64,000 nucleotides of DNA from Ambrosia x helenae (lineage: Eukaryota; Streptophyta; Magnoliopsida; Asterales; Asteraceae). The translations under genes and the position numbers were made by a program. The stretch lies in NCBI GenBank assembly GCA_030844895.1, contig CM061224.1, positions 72,796,567-72,860,566 on the forward strand, in the 5' to 3' direction. How positions within the stretch are numbered: position 1 is the first letter of the stretch; the number at the start of each line of letters is the position of its first letter. Below the pieces are notes generated by a model. It had not been told where the DNA came from and ran no database searches. It was given only the letters and a program-made list of their open reading frames with translations. Positions 23,730 to 33,304 of the stretch are shown one piece after another.

Positions 23730-25556
23730 ATGGCTTCAATCAATCACGATCCACATAACACTGGCACGAACAACAAGCCACCGATGCTTGTCAGATCTGA
23801 ATACAATATCTGGCAACGTCGGATGAGCCATGTTCTAGCTCAACAAAACACTGGGTGTTGGAAGTTGGTTATCTTCGGACCACATGTTCCGATTGTGCCG
23901 AGTACTGAAGATCCCAAGGTGTTTGAGCCAAAGAAACTTGAAAACTACTCCGACCAGGATTTTCAGAAAATTGAGTTAGATGCTAAGGCCTTCAGTATTG
24001 TGGCCATGGCTCTACCAAATGATATATATGCTAGGTTGTTACACTGTAACAGTGCAAAGGAGTTGTGGGATGCACTGAAAGAACAGTTTGGTGGGACTGA
24101 GGAGGTTATTGAAACCAATCGTGAAATACTTAACCAACAATATGAAACATTCAGTCATGTCAAAGGAGAGTCATTAACTCAACAGTTTGAGAGGTTTAAT
24201 TGCTTAATTAGTGAACTAAAATTGGTTGGTCTTACTTACCCTCATTCAACCTTGAACCATAGGTTTTTAAGATCTTTACCAGACAAATGGGACACTATTG
24301 CTATTGTAATGAGAAACTCAATTGGATTTAAAGACCTATCACTGACCCAGCTTCATGGTAAGCTCTTGACCTATGAGAGAGAGCTTAACCAGAAAAAGAA
24401 GCTCCAAGACTCTGGAAAAGTGTCTGATGACTATGTATTTGGGAATACAGCACTTTTGGGTCATGATGAGGTGCCTAGAAACACTAAGGATCAGAGTTAT
24501 GATCATTTCATTGACATAACTTCAGGTTTTAACTCAGGTTTTAACTCTGATTCTTATTCACCAAACTATGCTTTCACAGCAAGTGGTGGTGATATCCAGG
24601 CATCTGACAATATATCCTTTGAGTATGATGACCTGAAATACTTTGACCCTGATGATTTGGAAGAAATGGACATTATGCACCAATTGGCCCTTCTCAGTGT
24701 AAGAACTAATAATTTTTACAAGAAAACTGGGAGAAGGTTTCCAGGGTTAACTGGCAGATCTAAGGTTGGGTTGGATAAATCAAAGATAAAGTGTTACAAA
24801 TGTCCTAGACTTGGTCATTTTGCTAGGGAGTGTAGGGGTCAACATGGTACACCTATGATAACCTATCCAAATCAAAGACCACAGACCAACACTTATCAGA
24901 ATTCCTATAATGCCCCTAGACCAAATGTGCAAAACACTGCTCATTTTGCACAGTCCTCAAACACTGTTCCTGTCCAGTATGTCCAAACCACTATTCCTCA
25001 GATCCACTATGTGCAAACACCTGTTGCTCAAGCACCTGTGCAAACGACTGTTGCTTCATCCTCTGCCCCTGCAGAGACCAGTCAACAGAGCTTCTTTACA
25101 CAAGGCTTTGTTGATTGGAGCAGTCTACCTGATGAACTAACAGATGAAAATTTTGCACTAGTTGCCAAAGCTGAAAATGAACCAGAAAATTTTTGTTTCA
25201 TGGCCATGGTGGATGAGATTGAATCTGAGGAGGTGGTAACTGAATCTGATGTTGTGACTAATGATGTTGTTAGTGAAGTTATTACAGGTGAAAAACCTGA
25301 AGAAGAGGTTGTGAGTCTCACAGATCCCTGGGGTGCATCTGATGACTGTGAGTGCAAGTGTGATTGTGCATTGATGGCTGCTGCTAAGGTATCTCCTCAA
25401 ATTCTTAAAGAGTTGTGTTCTGACAAATGTGTAATAGCATTTGCTAACATCAAAGAGGTGAATGAAAACCTTAGAAAGAAAATTTTGGATGATGAAGTTA
25501 AATTTGAAAAACTTACAAAAGATTTAAAAAACAAGTTTAACTGCAAAAGAGTCTGA
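23730..25556 (+). CDS. Copia gag, N-terminal part (element C)
   Basis: A 608-residue frame starting MASINHDPHN. Gag forms the virus-like particle and binds the element RNA. The first 250 residues have the UBN2/copia gag fold signatures (SEYNIWQRRMSHVL, LDAKAFSIVAMAL, SAKELWDALKEQFGGT, HRFLRSLPDKWD). An intact zinc knuckle CYKCPRLGHFAREC spans residues 355-368. A Gln/Pro/Thr-rich linker follows, and the C-terminal Lys-rich segment looks like a coiled coil. The frame ends at TGA, but homologous coding continues in another frame from about 25560, so a frameshift near 25545-25556 has split gag. The start is supported by its place 150 bases after the primer site. Confidence 0.88.
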   Translation: MASINHDPHNTGTNNKPPMLVRSEYNIWQRRMSHVLAQQNTGCWKLVIFGPHVPIVPSTEDPKVFEPKKLENYSDQDFQKIELDAKAFSIVAMALPNDIYARLLHCNSAKELWDALKEQFGGTEEVIETNREILNQQYETFSHVKGESLTQQFERFNCLISELKLVGLTYPHSTLNHRFLRSLPDKWDTIAIVMRNSIGFKDLSLTQLHGKLLTYERELNQKKKLQDSGKVSDDYVFGNTALLGHDEVPRNTKDQSYDHFIDITSGFNSGFNSDSYSPNYAFTASGGDIQASDNISFEYDDLKYFDPDDLEEMDIMHQLALLSVRTNNFYKKTGRRFPGLTGRSKVGLDKSKIKCYKCPRLGHFARECRGQHGTPMITYPNQRPQTNTYQNSYNAPRPNVQNTAHFAQSSNTVPVQYVQTTIPQIHYVQTPVAQAPVQTTVASSSAPAETSQQSFFTQGFVDWSSLPDELTDENFALVAKAENEPENFCFMAMVDEIESEEVVTESDVVTNDVVSEVITGEKPEEEVVSLTDPWGASDDCECKCDCALMAAAKVSPQILKELCSDKCVIAFANIKEVNENLRKKILDDEVKFEKLTKDLKNKFNCKRV

Positions 25557-25559
25557 AAT

Positions 25560-26766
25560 AAGCAGCTTAAAACATGAAGCAACCATAACCAAAGACCAGC
25601 TCCAAACTATGATAGCAAAATATCAAAGTTGTAAAAGTGAGCTTGAGTCCACCCAAGTTGAATGTGAGAAATGGGTGGAATCATGTAGAGGTTTTGAGAT
25701 GCTACTCAACAAACAAACCAAAAGTCATGTGAAGTTTGGTTTTGGTTTTGAAACCACTGCTCCAGCTTTTGAAAACACTGACAAAAAGAGTCAAAAGTCT
25801 GTTGAGGTAGTACCAACAAACTTGCAGGGTCAACAGATTAAAATCACTGAACCAAATGGTAAGAAAATTGTTCTTGAAAAACCAGAAGGTTCCTCATCTT
25901 TTACTGAGCTTGAAAAGTATGAATTTAAACCTACTTGGTCTGATGAGTGTGATACTCTTGAGAATTTTAAACCTGTTGATTTTAAAACACCTGAGGGAAA
26001 GACAGCTCCTCAGGCAAAGGTCATTCCCTTGGCAAAAGTCATTCCCCTGAAAAATCTTCCAGTAGATGCTCAAACATCTGCTGAAAAGAAGGCTGAAAAG
26101 GGGAAGAAGAAAGAAAAGACTGTCAACTTGTTCTGTGATTTCTATGAAAAGAAGAATCATGTCACCAAAAACTGTTTTCTTCTAAAAGCATATGACATTA
26201 ACAAAGGAACAAGTGAATGTGATTCCAAAGCCACATGCTCAATATGTGGGAAAAAGAATCACAAGACCAAAGAGTGCTTGTATCTCAAAAGTTTTGATGT
26301 TAAAATACAAGAATACAAAGCTAAAACTCTTGCAAACCCTGTGGTTAGTACTTCAAAAGGAAAGCCCAAACAGACTTTCACCCCTGTCCAAACACCTGTT
26401 ACTAAAAGGCTTGAAACATCTGCTTCTAGAGATGTCCAAGTAACAGATGCTCCACCCTCAAGCAAATACCCAAGAGGTTATGGTCAACCTCCATGTCACA
26501 GTCTGCCACATGTTTATAAGGAGCCAAAAAGACCCTCTAAACCAAGAGTGAACAGAAATCCATATGGGTATTATCATCTGTCAGGAAGTGATCAAACAAC
26601 TGCTGCCCCAAGTGTTGACATCCAAGCACTGGCAAATGGTCAGCAGCAGTTGTTGAACTTAATTCAAAAATTGGTCCAAACCACTGATCACCTTCCAAAG
26701 CTTGAGTCTGAAAGGTCTGAGGACCCATCCAAAGCCAAACTGGCTTTGGACACTCACCAAAACTAA
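25560..26766 (+). pseudogene. Copia gag, C-terminal part (element C), out of frame
   Basis: Continues gag in a different frame; the open stretch with a start codon is 25609-26766 (385 codons). It begins with a heptad-like region (EISSLKHEATITKDQL), continues with a block like that in element S (MLLNKQT), and then has two knuckle-like motifs. One is degenerate (CDFYEKKNHVTKNC, second Cys replaced) and one intact (CSICGKKNHKTKEC, residues 210-223). It ends at TAA 26764-26766 just before the protease, in the same frame as pol. A stop at the gag-pol border read through by ribosomes is known in Sireviruses; whether this TAA is such a site or a mutation cannot be decided here. Confidence 0.78.
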
Positions 26767-28740
26767 TCATTTACTGATGTGCAGGGAGCTTCTGCTTGTT
26801 TAGATAGTCTTTGGTATGTTGATAGTGGAGGCTCCAGGCACATGACAGGATGTAGAGCCCTTCTTCTGGACTTCTTGGCTCATGGAGGGGGTGATATATC
26901 TTTTGGTAATGATGCAAAAGGTAAGGTGTTGGGTTCAGGGACTGTACAGGCTGGAAAACTCAAGTTTGAAAATGTCAATCTTATTGATAATCTCAAGTTT
27001 AATCTTCTGAGTGTTTCACAAATGAGTGACAAAGGTTATGGCTCATTTTTCACAAAGAAAACTTGTAAGATTATTGGGCCAGAAGTGGTGAAAAAGATTG
27101 ATACCATCATTGCTGAGAGCAAAGCACAACTTGTTGCTCATAGAAGTGGCAATGTGTATGTTGTTGATATGTTAAAGGACAATCCTATGGCAAATGTCTG
27201 TCTGTTTTCTGCTGCCTCCACTAAAGAGACAAAATTGTGGCATAGGAGATTGGGTCACACCAACCTCAATACTATTAACACACTCTCCAAACAAAGCCTT
27301 GTCAGAGGTTTACCATCAAAAGAATTTAAATGTGATGAGCATTGTGTTTCCTGTTTAAAAGGGAAACAACATAAAAGCTCTTACAAATCCATTGAAGAGT
27401 CCAAAACCAGTCAGTGTCTACAATTGTTGCACATGGACTTGTTTGGCCCTGTTAAAATCATGAGTCTAAGAAGAAAAAGATTTTGTCTTGTCATAGTTGA
27501 TGATTTTTCTAGGTTTACATGGACTTACTTTTTACATTCTAAGGATGAGACTGCAGGTATATTGAAGGACTTTGTCACCAAAGTTGAAAAACAATATGAC
27601 TTGCCAGTAAAAGTCTTCAGGAGTGACAATGGAACAGAGTTTAAGAATAAGGAGTTGGATGACTTCTGTGTGTCAAAAGGGATTGTGAGGCAGTACAGCA
27701 TCCCAAGAACACCAGAGCAAAATGGGGTGGTTGAAAGGAAAAACAGAACTCTTATAGAAGCTGCAAGAACCATGCTAGCAGATTCTGGTTTGCCACTGTC
27801 CTTTTGGGCAGAGGCTGTAAACACTGCTTGCTATGTTCAAAACAGAGTTTTGATCAACCCCAGACATCAAAAAACTGCTTATGAGATTTTGTTCAAAATC
27901 AAACCATTAGTTTCATTTTTCAAAATCTTTGGCTGCCCATGTTTCATTTTAAATCTCAAAGATTCCATTTCAAAATTTGCAGCCAAAGTAGACTGTGGTT
28001 ATTTTCTGGGATATTCTTCTACTGCCAAGGCCTATAAAGTGTTTAACACAAGGACCAAGACAATAGAAGAAACTCTGAATGTAAAGTTCAATGAACTTTC
28101 ATCCCTAAAAATCCCTGCAAACCCTGCTGAATTATTTGATTTTGATAAATTCAAATTTGAAGATATCACTGTTAAAACTAACTATGCAGGTATTCCACAG
28201 TCTCCACAACAAGATTACAGAACAGATGTTGTGATCCCCAGTCACTACAAAATCTATTCTGCCTCAGAGGAAGCAGCTGTTCAAAACAATTGTCAAAACT
28301 CTGCCACAGCTGTGTCAACCACTGTTGGCCAGTCCTATCCTCAAACCACTGATTCACCCCTCACAGTCACTGACCTATCATCTGTTGACAAAAGTCAATC
28401 ATCTGTTGACAAAAGTCAGTCAAGTTTCACACCACTTGGACCCATCCCTCCATTACCATTCCAAACATCTGATGGCACTACAGAAGTACCAACAGATGTT
28501 ACAACAACAGAGTCACCAAACCTCTGTCCATCACCTCAAAATGCCATTGTTCCATATCAGGGAGATCTTATTTACTTAAGAGCTCATCCACCAGACCAGA
28601 TCATTGGCAACATCAGAGAGGGTGTGCTCACAAGAAGCCAATCCTCAAATATCTGTCTTTTTGCAGGTTTCTTATCCCTCACACAACCTGTCAAGTACCA
28701 AGAGGCACTGAAAGACAACAGTTGGGTAGAAGCCATGTAG
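26767..28740 (+). CDS. Copia pol part 1: protease and integrase (element C)
   Basis: The 653-residue frame from 26779. The aspartic protease active site is D15-S16-G17 in WYVDSGGSRHMTG. The integrase zinc domain has HRRLGH (H155, H160) and CVSC (C189, C192). The catalytic triad is D220 (LLHMDLFGP), D283 (FRSDNGTEF) and E319 (QNGVVERKN), with the classical 35-residue spacing between the last Asp and the Glu. The integrase C-terminal region is followed by a Ser/Thr/Pro-rich linker. The frame stops at TAG 28738-28740 in a position where coding clearly continues in the same frame, so it is a nonsense mutation. All catalytic residues are intact. Confidence 0.92.
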   Translation, partial: SFTDVQGASACLDSLWYVDSGGSRHMTGCRALLLDFLAHGGGDISFGNDAKGKVLGSGTVQAGKLKFENVNLIDNLKFNLLSVSQMSDKGYGSFFTKKTCKIIGPEVVKKIDTIIAESKAQLVAHRSGNVYVVDMLKDNPMANVCLFSAASTKETKLWHRRLGHTNLNTINTLSKQSLVRGLPSKEFKCDEHCVSCLKGKQHKSSYKSIEESKTSQCLQLLHMDLFGPVKIMSLRRKRFCLVIVDDFSRFTWTYFLHSKDETAGILKDFVTKVEKQYDLPVKVFRSDNGTEFKNKELDDFCVSKGIVRQYSIPRTPEQNGVVERKNRTLIEAARTMLADSGLPLSFWAEAVNTACYVQNRVLINPRHQKTAYEILFKIKPLVSFFKIFGCPCFILNLKDSISKFAAKVDCGYFLGYSSTAKAYKVFNTRTKTIEETLNVKFNELSSLKIPANPAELFDFDKFKFEDITVKTNYAGIPQSPQQDYRTDVVIPSHYKIYSASEEAAVQNNCQNSATAVSTTVGQSYPQTTDSPLTVTDLSSVDKSQSSVDKSQSSFTPLGPIPPLPFQTSDGTTEVPTDVTTTESPNLCPSPQNAIVPYQGDLIYLRAHPPDQIIGNIREGVLTRSQSSNICLFAGFLSLTQPVKYQEALKDNSWVEAM

Positions 28741-30210
28741 GAAGAACTCCTTCAATTCAAAAGACAACAAGTATGGGAGCTTGTACCACTTCCTAAGGAT
28801 GTTTGTCCTATAGGAACAAAGTGGGTCTTCAAAAACAAGACTGATGAAAGGGGTATTGTTGTCAAGAATAAAGCCAGGCTTGTGGTTCAAGGCTTCAGAC
28901 AAGAAGAAGGAATAGATTATGATAAGACTTTTGCTCCTGTAGCAAGACTAGAAGCCATCAGACTCTTTTTAGCCTTTGCTGTCAACCACAACATAAAGGT
29001 GTATCAGATGGACATCAAATGTGCTTTCCTTTATGGCAAAATTCAGGAGGAGGTCTATGTATGTCAGCCACCTGGTTTTGAAGACACATTCCATCCTGAC
29101 TATGTCTACAAGCTCAACAAAGCTTTGTATGGACTCAAACAAGCACCAAGGGCCTGGTATGAAACTCTCTCCACATTTCTCCTATCCATTGGCTTCACAA
29201 GAGGTAAAATAGACAAAACTTTATTTCTTAAATGGAAAGGGAAACACTTAATGATTGTTCAAATATATGTGGATGACATCATTTTTGGAACCACATGTAA
29301 CCAAATGTGTGAAGAGTTCAGAAAACTCATGACAGCAGAGTTTGAGATGAGTGCCATGGGTGAGCTTCAGTGTTTCCTTGGTCTTCAAGTGAAACAACTG
29401 CAAAATGGCACATTCATTCACCAAAACAAATATGTAAAGAATTTATTAACCAGATTTGAGATGAATGATTGTAAGCCATGTAGTACACCCATGAGTACAG
29501 TCAAGCTGCTCACTATTGATGACAAGGATGAACTGGTTGATCAAACACATTATAGATGCATGATTGGGTCTTTACTGTACTTAACTGCATCTAGGCCAGA
29601 CATTATGTTTGCTACCTGTGTCTGTGCCAGATCCCAGGCTTCACCCAGAAAGTCAAACCTTATTGCTGTGAAAAGGATATTCAGATACCTCAAAGGTGCT
29701 CCCACACTTGGTATCTGGTATCCTGCTAATGGTAACATTGAGCTTTCAGGTTATTCAGATAGTGACTTTGCTGGCTGTCACACCACAAGAAAATCCACAT
29801 CAGGAGGGTGCCAATTTCTAGGGAATGCCTTAGTCTCCTGGCAAAGCAAAAAGCAGGCAGCTGTTTCAACCTCAACAGCTGAAGCTGAATACATTGCTGC
29901 TGCAAGCTGTACAGCCCAACTCATGTGGCTTCAAAATCAACTACTGGATTTTGGGATAACTGCACTTCAGACTCCACTCATGTTGGACAGTCAAGCTGCT
30001 GAAAATATCATCAAGAATCCAGTCTCTCATTCCACTACCAAACACATTGACATAAGACATCATTTTGTCAGAGACAGCTATGAAAAAGGTTTGATTTCCT
30101 TGCACCATGTTCCAACAGAGGATCAGTTGGCAGATGTGTTAACAAAAGCTTTAGACACATCTACCTTTACAAATCTGATTTCCAGAATTGGTATGTTAAA
30201 CATGGATTAA
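28741..30210 (+). CDS. Copia pol part 2: reverse transcriptase and RNase H (element C)
   Basis: Same frame as part 1, open from 28741; the first Met is at 28882 (442 residues). Reverse transcriptase: KNKARLVVQGFRQEEGIDY, the first catalytic Asp in QMDIKCAFLYG (D44 from that Met), ALYGLKQAPRAWY, and the YVDD box at residues 129-132. RNase H: LSGYSDSDFAGC, KSTSGGCQFLG, TSTAEAEYIAAASC, LDSQAAENI and KHIDIRHHFVRD. The C-terminus (EDQLADVLTKAL) is the usual copia pol end. It copies element RNA into DNA. No mutation of catalytic residues was seen. Confidence 0.93.
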   Translation, partial: EELLQFKRQQVWELVPLPKDVCPIGTKWVFKNKTDERGIVVKNKARLVVQGFRQEEGIDYDKTFAPVARLEAIRLFLAFAVNHNIKVYQMDIKCAFLYGKIQEEVYVCQPPGFEDTFHPDYVYKLNKALYGLKQAPRAWYETLSTFLLSIGFTRGKIDKTLFLKWKGKHLMIVQIYVDDIIFGTTCNQMCEEFRKLMTAEFEMSAMGELQCFLGLQVKQLQNGTFIHQNKYVKNLLTRFEMNDCKPCSTPMSTVKLLTIDDKDELVDQTHYRCMIGSLLYLTASRPDIMFATCVCARSQASPRKSNLIAVKRIFRYLKGAPTLGIWYPANGNIELSGYSDSDFAGCHTTRKSTSGGCQFLGNALVSWQSKKQAAVSTSTAEAEYIAAASCTAQLMWLQNQLLDFGITALQTPLMLDSQAAENIIKNPVSHSTTKHIDIRHHFVRDSYEKGLISLHHVPTEDQLADVLTKALDTSTFTNLISRIGMLNMD

Positions 30211-30745
30211 ACAAATAAATTTTCAATAAATCATAATAAAATGTTTCAGAAAATTAAAATTTTTTATATAGCTGTTTGGTTGAAAAATTTGTTTATAACA
30301 TCTGATTAGTTAAAACAACCACTGTTTCATTCATATCCACTGTTGGTTGAAAAATCTGTTTCAAAACATCTGATCAGATCAAACAACTGTTAGTTGAAAA
30401 ATCTGTTTCAGAACATCTGTTCAGATAAAACAACTGTTTTCTTATATATCTATACTATATCTATACAAAAAAAAAACAACAGTTGGTTCCATCAGCTATT
30501 TGTATCAGTTGTTTGCCAAAAACAGCTGTTCTCCACCAGATGTTTCATCCATCAGATGATTGCCACGTCTGCTCATATAAGCAGAGGTTTGGCCACATCA
30601 GCGGTTTCATTGAGCCTATAAAAACCCTGTTTTACCACAACAGACGTTACACTGTCTCATTGTATTCAAAATACTGAAAACCGCCTTCTTCATTCTCAAA
30701 CCCTCCATCAAATTTCAATCATCTTCATCTTCGAAATCCATTACA

Positions 30746-31021
30746 ATGGATCTTCAAGCTAAAGCCACCCACAATTGTCTCCCCTATTTGGTTAAAACAG
30801 ATGACAACGTTTCATTCCATTCCACCATCGACATTCTCCTAAACTCCAAATACTTACCCATCTTAACCGCTGACGCCCCCATTTATCTCGATACTCTTCA
30901 AGAATTCTGGTTGAATGCTGAGTTTCTACTCCAAGACAAAAAGCCTACTTCCATTATTTCCAAAATTGGAGAAACCAGTATCGTAATTACCCTGAAACCA
31001 TATCCACAACCTTCACACTGA
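30746..31021 (+). CDS. Extra 3' ORF of element C, N-terminal block
   Basis: Starts MDLQAKATHN, 536 bases after the pol stop. Includes a block (TLQEFWLNAEF, ISKIGETSIVI) that I associate with an uncharacterised protein carried by Asteraceae retrotransposons. Homology runs on in another frame past about 30993, pointing to a single-base frameshift, and continues in the ORF at 31099. No membrane segment or signal peptide is evident. Function unknown; by position this is where Sireviruses carry their so-called envelope-like ORF. Confidence 0.6.
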   Translation: MDLQAKATHNCLPYLVKTDDNVSFHSTIDILLNSKYLPILTADAPIYLDTLQEFWLNAEFLLQDKKPTSIISKIGETSIVITLKPYPQPSH

Positions 31022-31098
31022 ATGACCTGGCAGGTAAGGACTCCTTTACTAAAACAGAGCTTCACACTGAGTTCCAAGAAAGAGGGTATGATGGTCAG

Positions 31099-32514
31099 AT
31101 GACTGGATCAACTCTTTTCAAAAAGTTTTTCCCTCCAGTCATGAAATTTTTCTTCCATACTCTTCTTCTTTGTGTCTCTGCTAAGTCCACATCCTTCAAT
31201 GAAATTCCACTGAGGATGCAATATCTGGGTTATGCCATGTTGTCCAATTCTGACTTCAATCTTTCCCAGGGATTGTTCATGGACTTAGTATCAAATGTGA
31301 AAGCAGTCAAGTCTGGGTCTAACAATGCTTTTCTTATTTACCCAAGAATTCTTAGTGTAATCTTACAAAAAGTCTTACCAGAAAAAGTTTTCAAAAAGGG
31401 TGAGGCAATGCAAATGAAAAGCTTAACTGATGAAACTTTCACTAGAATCCTGGGTGGAAGCACCCAAGAAAAAGTGTCTAAAGTGTCAAAAGTTTCTAAA
31501 ACACAAACAAAGAGGACAAAGACAACAACTGTTGTCAAAACCTCTGTTGTTGAGCCCACTGCTCCTGGTGATCATGGCACTACATCCAGTGCTGTGAAAC
31601 CCACACCAGCCACTTCCAAAAAGAAACATCCATCCACAAAAACCACCACTCAACCACAAATGAGGCTTTTGGATGTTGAGGTACCAGAAGAAACCTCTGT
31701 TGCACAACAAAAGCAACCTGAAACCACTGTTGTTACTTCCTCACAACAGTTGGATATACCTCCACCTGACCAAACTCCTCATGAATCCTCCCAAAAGGAT
31801 CATGTTGTAAGCCAAGGGGACACACATCATGATACATTTGAGTCACTTGGCCAAATGTTCACAAGCCCCTCTCCCAGGGCTAATTCTCTTGTTACTCCTC
31901 CACCATCACCATCACATCCTGTCCCACAAACCATGCAACCTCTGTTTGAGGCAATTGACAAATCTCAGGAAGATCCCAGCTCCTCTCTTTCACCTGTCAC
32001 TGAGAGTATACTCCCACATGTGACTGGTCCTGAGAATATTCAATCTGTTATCCAACAAACAGAAGAGGAGGTTACACCACCTGAGTTCCATGCAACTCTA
32101 GGTGAGTTTTCAAGTGGAGCAGCCACTACTGATGTAGAGACCACTGTCTCACATCAGGATAGTGATTACATAGCTAAGACTCCCTTGAAGGCAACAACTG
32201 TTGAAGCCACTATAGTGTCTCCAAAAATAGTTGGAAGTCCCCAGTACCAAGAAAAAGGGGCATCTGATTCACCTATTAGGACTGAATCAGGTAGAACTAC
32301 CACTGGTAGGGACTCAGATGATCCTATTAACTTAGGAGATGGGTCAAAATACCAAGAATTGACGGACAGAGTTTCTGTAATTGAAACCTCTGTAGCTGAC
32401 ATCAAATCTGATGTCAAGCTTATACTGAGCTCCATTGCAGACCTTTCCAAGAGTCAACCATCAACAGCTGATATAGCAGTGAGTTATGGAAATCAGTTTC
32501 CCCCATCATCATAG
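31099..32514 (+). CDS. Extra 3' ORF of element C, central block
   Basis: 471 codons. The first 110 residues are a compact domain (FKKFFPPVMKFFFHTLLLC, STSFNEIPLRMQYLGYAML, FLIYPRILSVILQK), the conserved core of this ORF family. The upstream coding in the same frame reaches back to about 31020. The rest is Thr/Ser/Pro/Lys-rich and probably disordered, ending in a heptad-like stretch (TDRVSVIETSVADIKSDVKL). It stops at TAG 32512-32514; similar coding picks up after a frame change at 32553. Confidence 0.65.
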   Translation: MTGSTLFKKFFPPVMKFFFHTLLLCVSAKSTSFNEIPLRMQYLGYAMLSNSDFNLSQGLFMDLVSNVKAVKSGSNNAFLIYPRILSVILQKVLPEKVFKKGEAMQMKSLTDETFTRILGGSTQEKVSKVSKVSKTQTKRTKTTTVVKTSVVEPTAPGDHGTTSSAVKPTPATSKKKHPSTKTTTQPQMRLLDVEVPEETSVAQQKQPETTVVTSSQQLDIPPPDQTPHESSQKDHVVSQGDTHHDTFESLGQMFTSPSPRANSLVTPPPSPSHPVPQTMQPLFEAIDKSQEDPSSSLSPVTESILPHVTGPENIQSVIQQTEEEVTPPEFHATLGEFSSGAATTDVETTVSHQDSDYIAKTPLKATTVEATIVSPKIVGSPQYQEKGASDSPIRTESGRTTTGRDSDDPINLGDGSKYQELTDRVSVIETSVADIKSDVKLILSSIADLSKSQPSTADIAVSYGNQFPPSS

Positions 32515-32552
32515 CTCACAGAAAACTGGCTGATCAGACACATGAGACTTAT

Positions 32553-33077
32553 ATGGCTGAGATCAGAAATATGGTAGATGCAAGGTACAAAGATACCCAT
32601 GCTGATATTAAAGCCATCAAGGACCACGTGCTGCAGACTACTGGCTCTGCCCCTACCACCATTCTCAGGGATGAAAATGATGATGCTTTCACGGCTGATG
32701 ATGCCAAAAAGGGGGAGAGTGGCAGAGATAGGCTACCAAAGCTGGATCCCTTTGGTTGTCCTCCTTCTCAAAAAGGCCAAGCCAAGTCTGCCAACAAACC
32801 AGAGTCTACCAAATCAGCTCCACAACAACAACAACAACAAACAACACCAACAGCACCACAACAAACCACTGAGAAGAATAAAGCAGTAGATGACTCTGCA
32901 AATATAGAAGCTGAAAAGGCTGCTCAAGAAAAACAGAAAAGAGCTGACACCTTGGAAGTTAAAGCAGAATCATTAGTTGAACTCAAGAAGAAACAACAAC
33001 AGGAAACTGAAGATGTGGGATCCTCTAAAAGGATGAAAAGGCTGCTAAGCATGTCAGAAAACCACCATCCAAGTTAA
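32553..33077 (+). CDS. Extra 3' ORF of element C, coiled-coil block
   Basis: 174 codons starting MAEIRNMVDARY. Charged, with Gln-rich runs and a Glu/Lys/Ala-rich region (EKAAQEKQKRADTLEVKAES) predicted by eye to be a coiled coil. Probably a continuation of the protein from 31099. Not recognised as any known domain. Confidence 0.55.
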   Translation: MAEIRNMVDARYKDTHADIKAIKDHVLQTTGSAPTTILRDENDDAFTADDAKKGESGRDRLPKLDPFGCPPSQKGQAKSANKPESTKSAPQQQQQQTTPTAPQQTTEKNKAVDDSANIEAEKAAQEKQKRADTLEVKAESLVELKKKQQQETEDVGSSKRMKRLLSMSENHHPS

Positions 33078-33304
33078 ACACCTCTGTTGACAAAACCACT
33101 GCTACTGAAACCACTGCCACCCAAAACACTGAAACCACCCAAAACACTGCTTCCCAAACCACTGTACCCAAACCAACAAACATACCTGAACATACAACCA
33201 CCAAACCTACATCACCAGCTAAATCCCAAACATCTGCTGGACCTACTAAAAGGCCAACAGATGTTAATCCAACCACTGCTACCAAATCACCATCCCCTAA
33301 AATC

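Noticed and set aside
24910..25400. Antisense frames of 80-91 codons in gag and similar ones in pol and the 3' ORFs of element C
   Set aside because: Shadows of the sense-strand frames; no domain or independent start signals.
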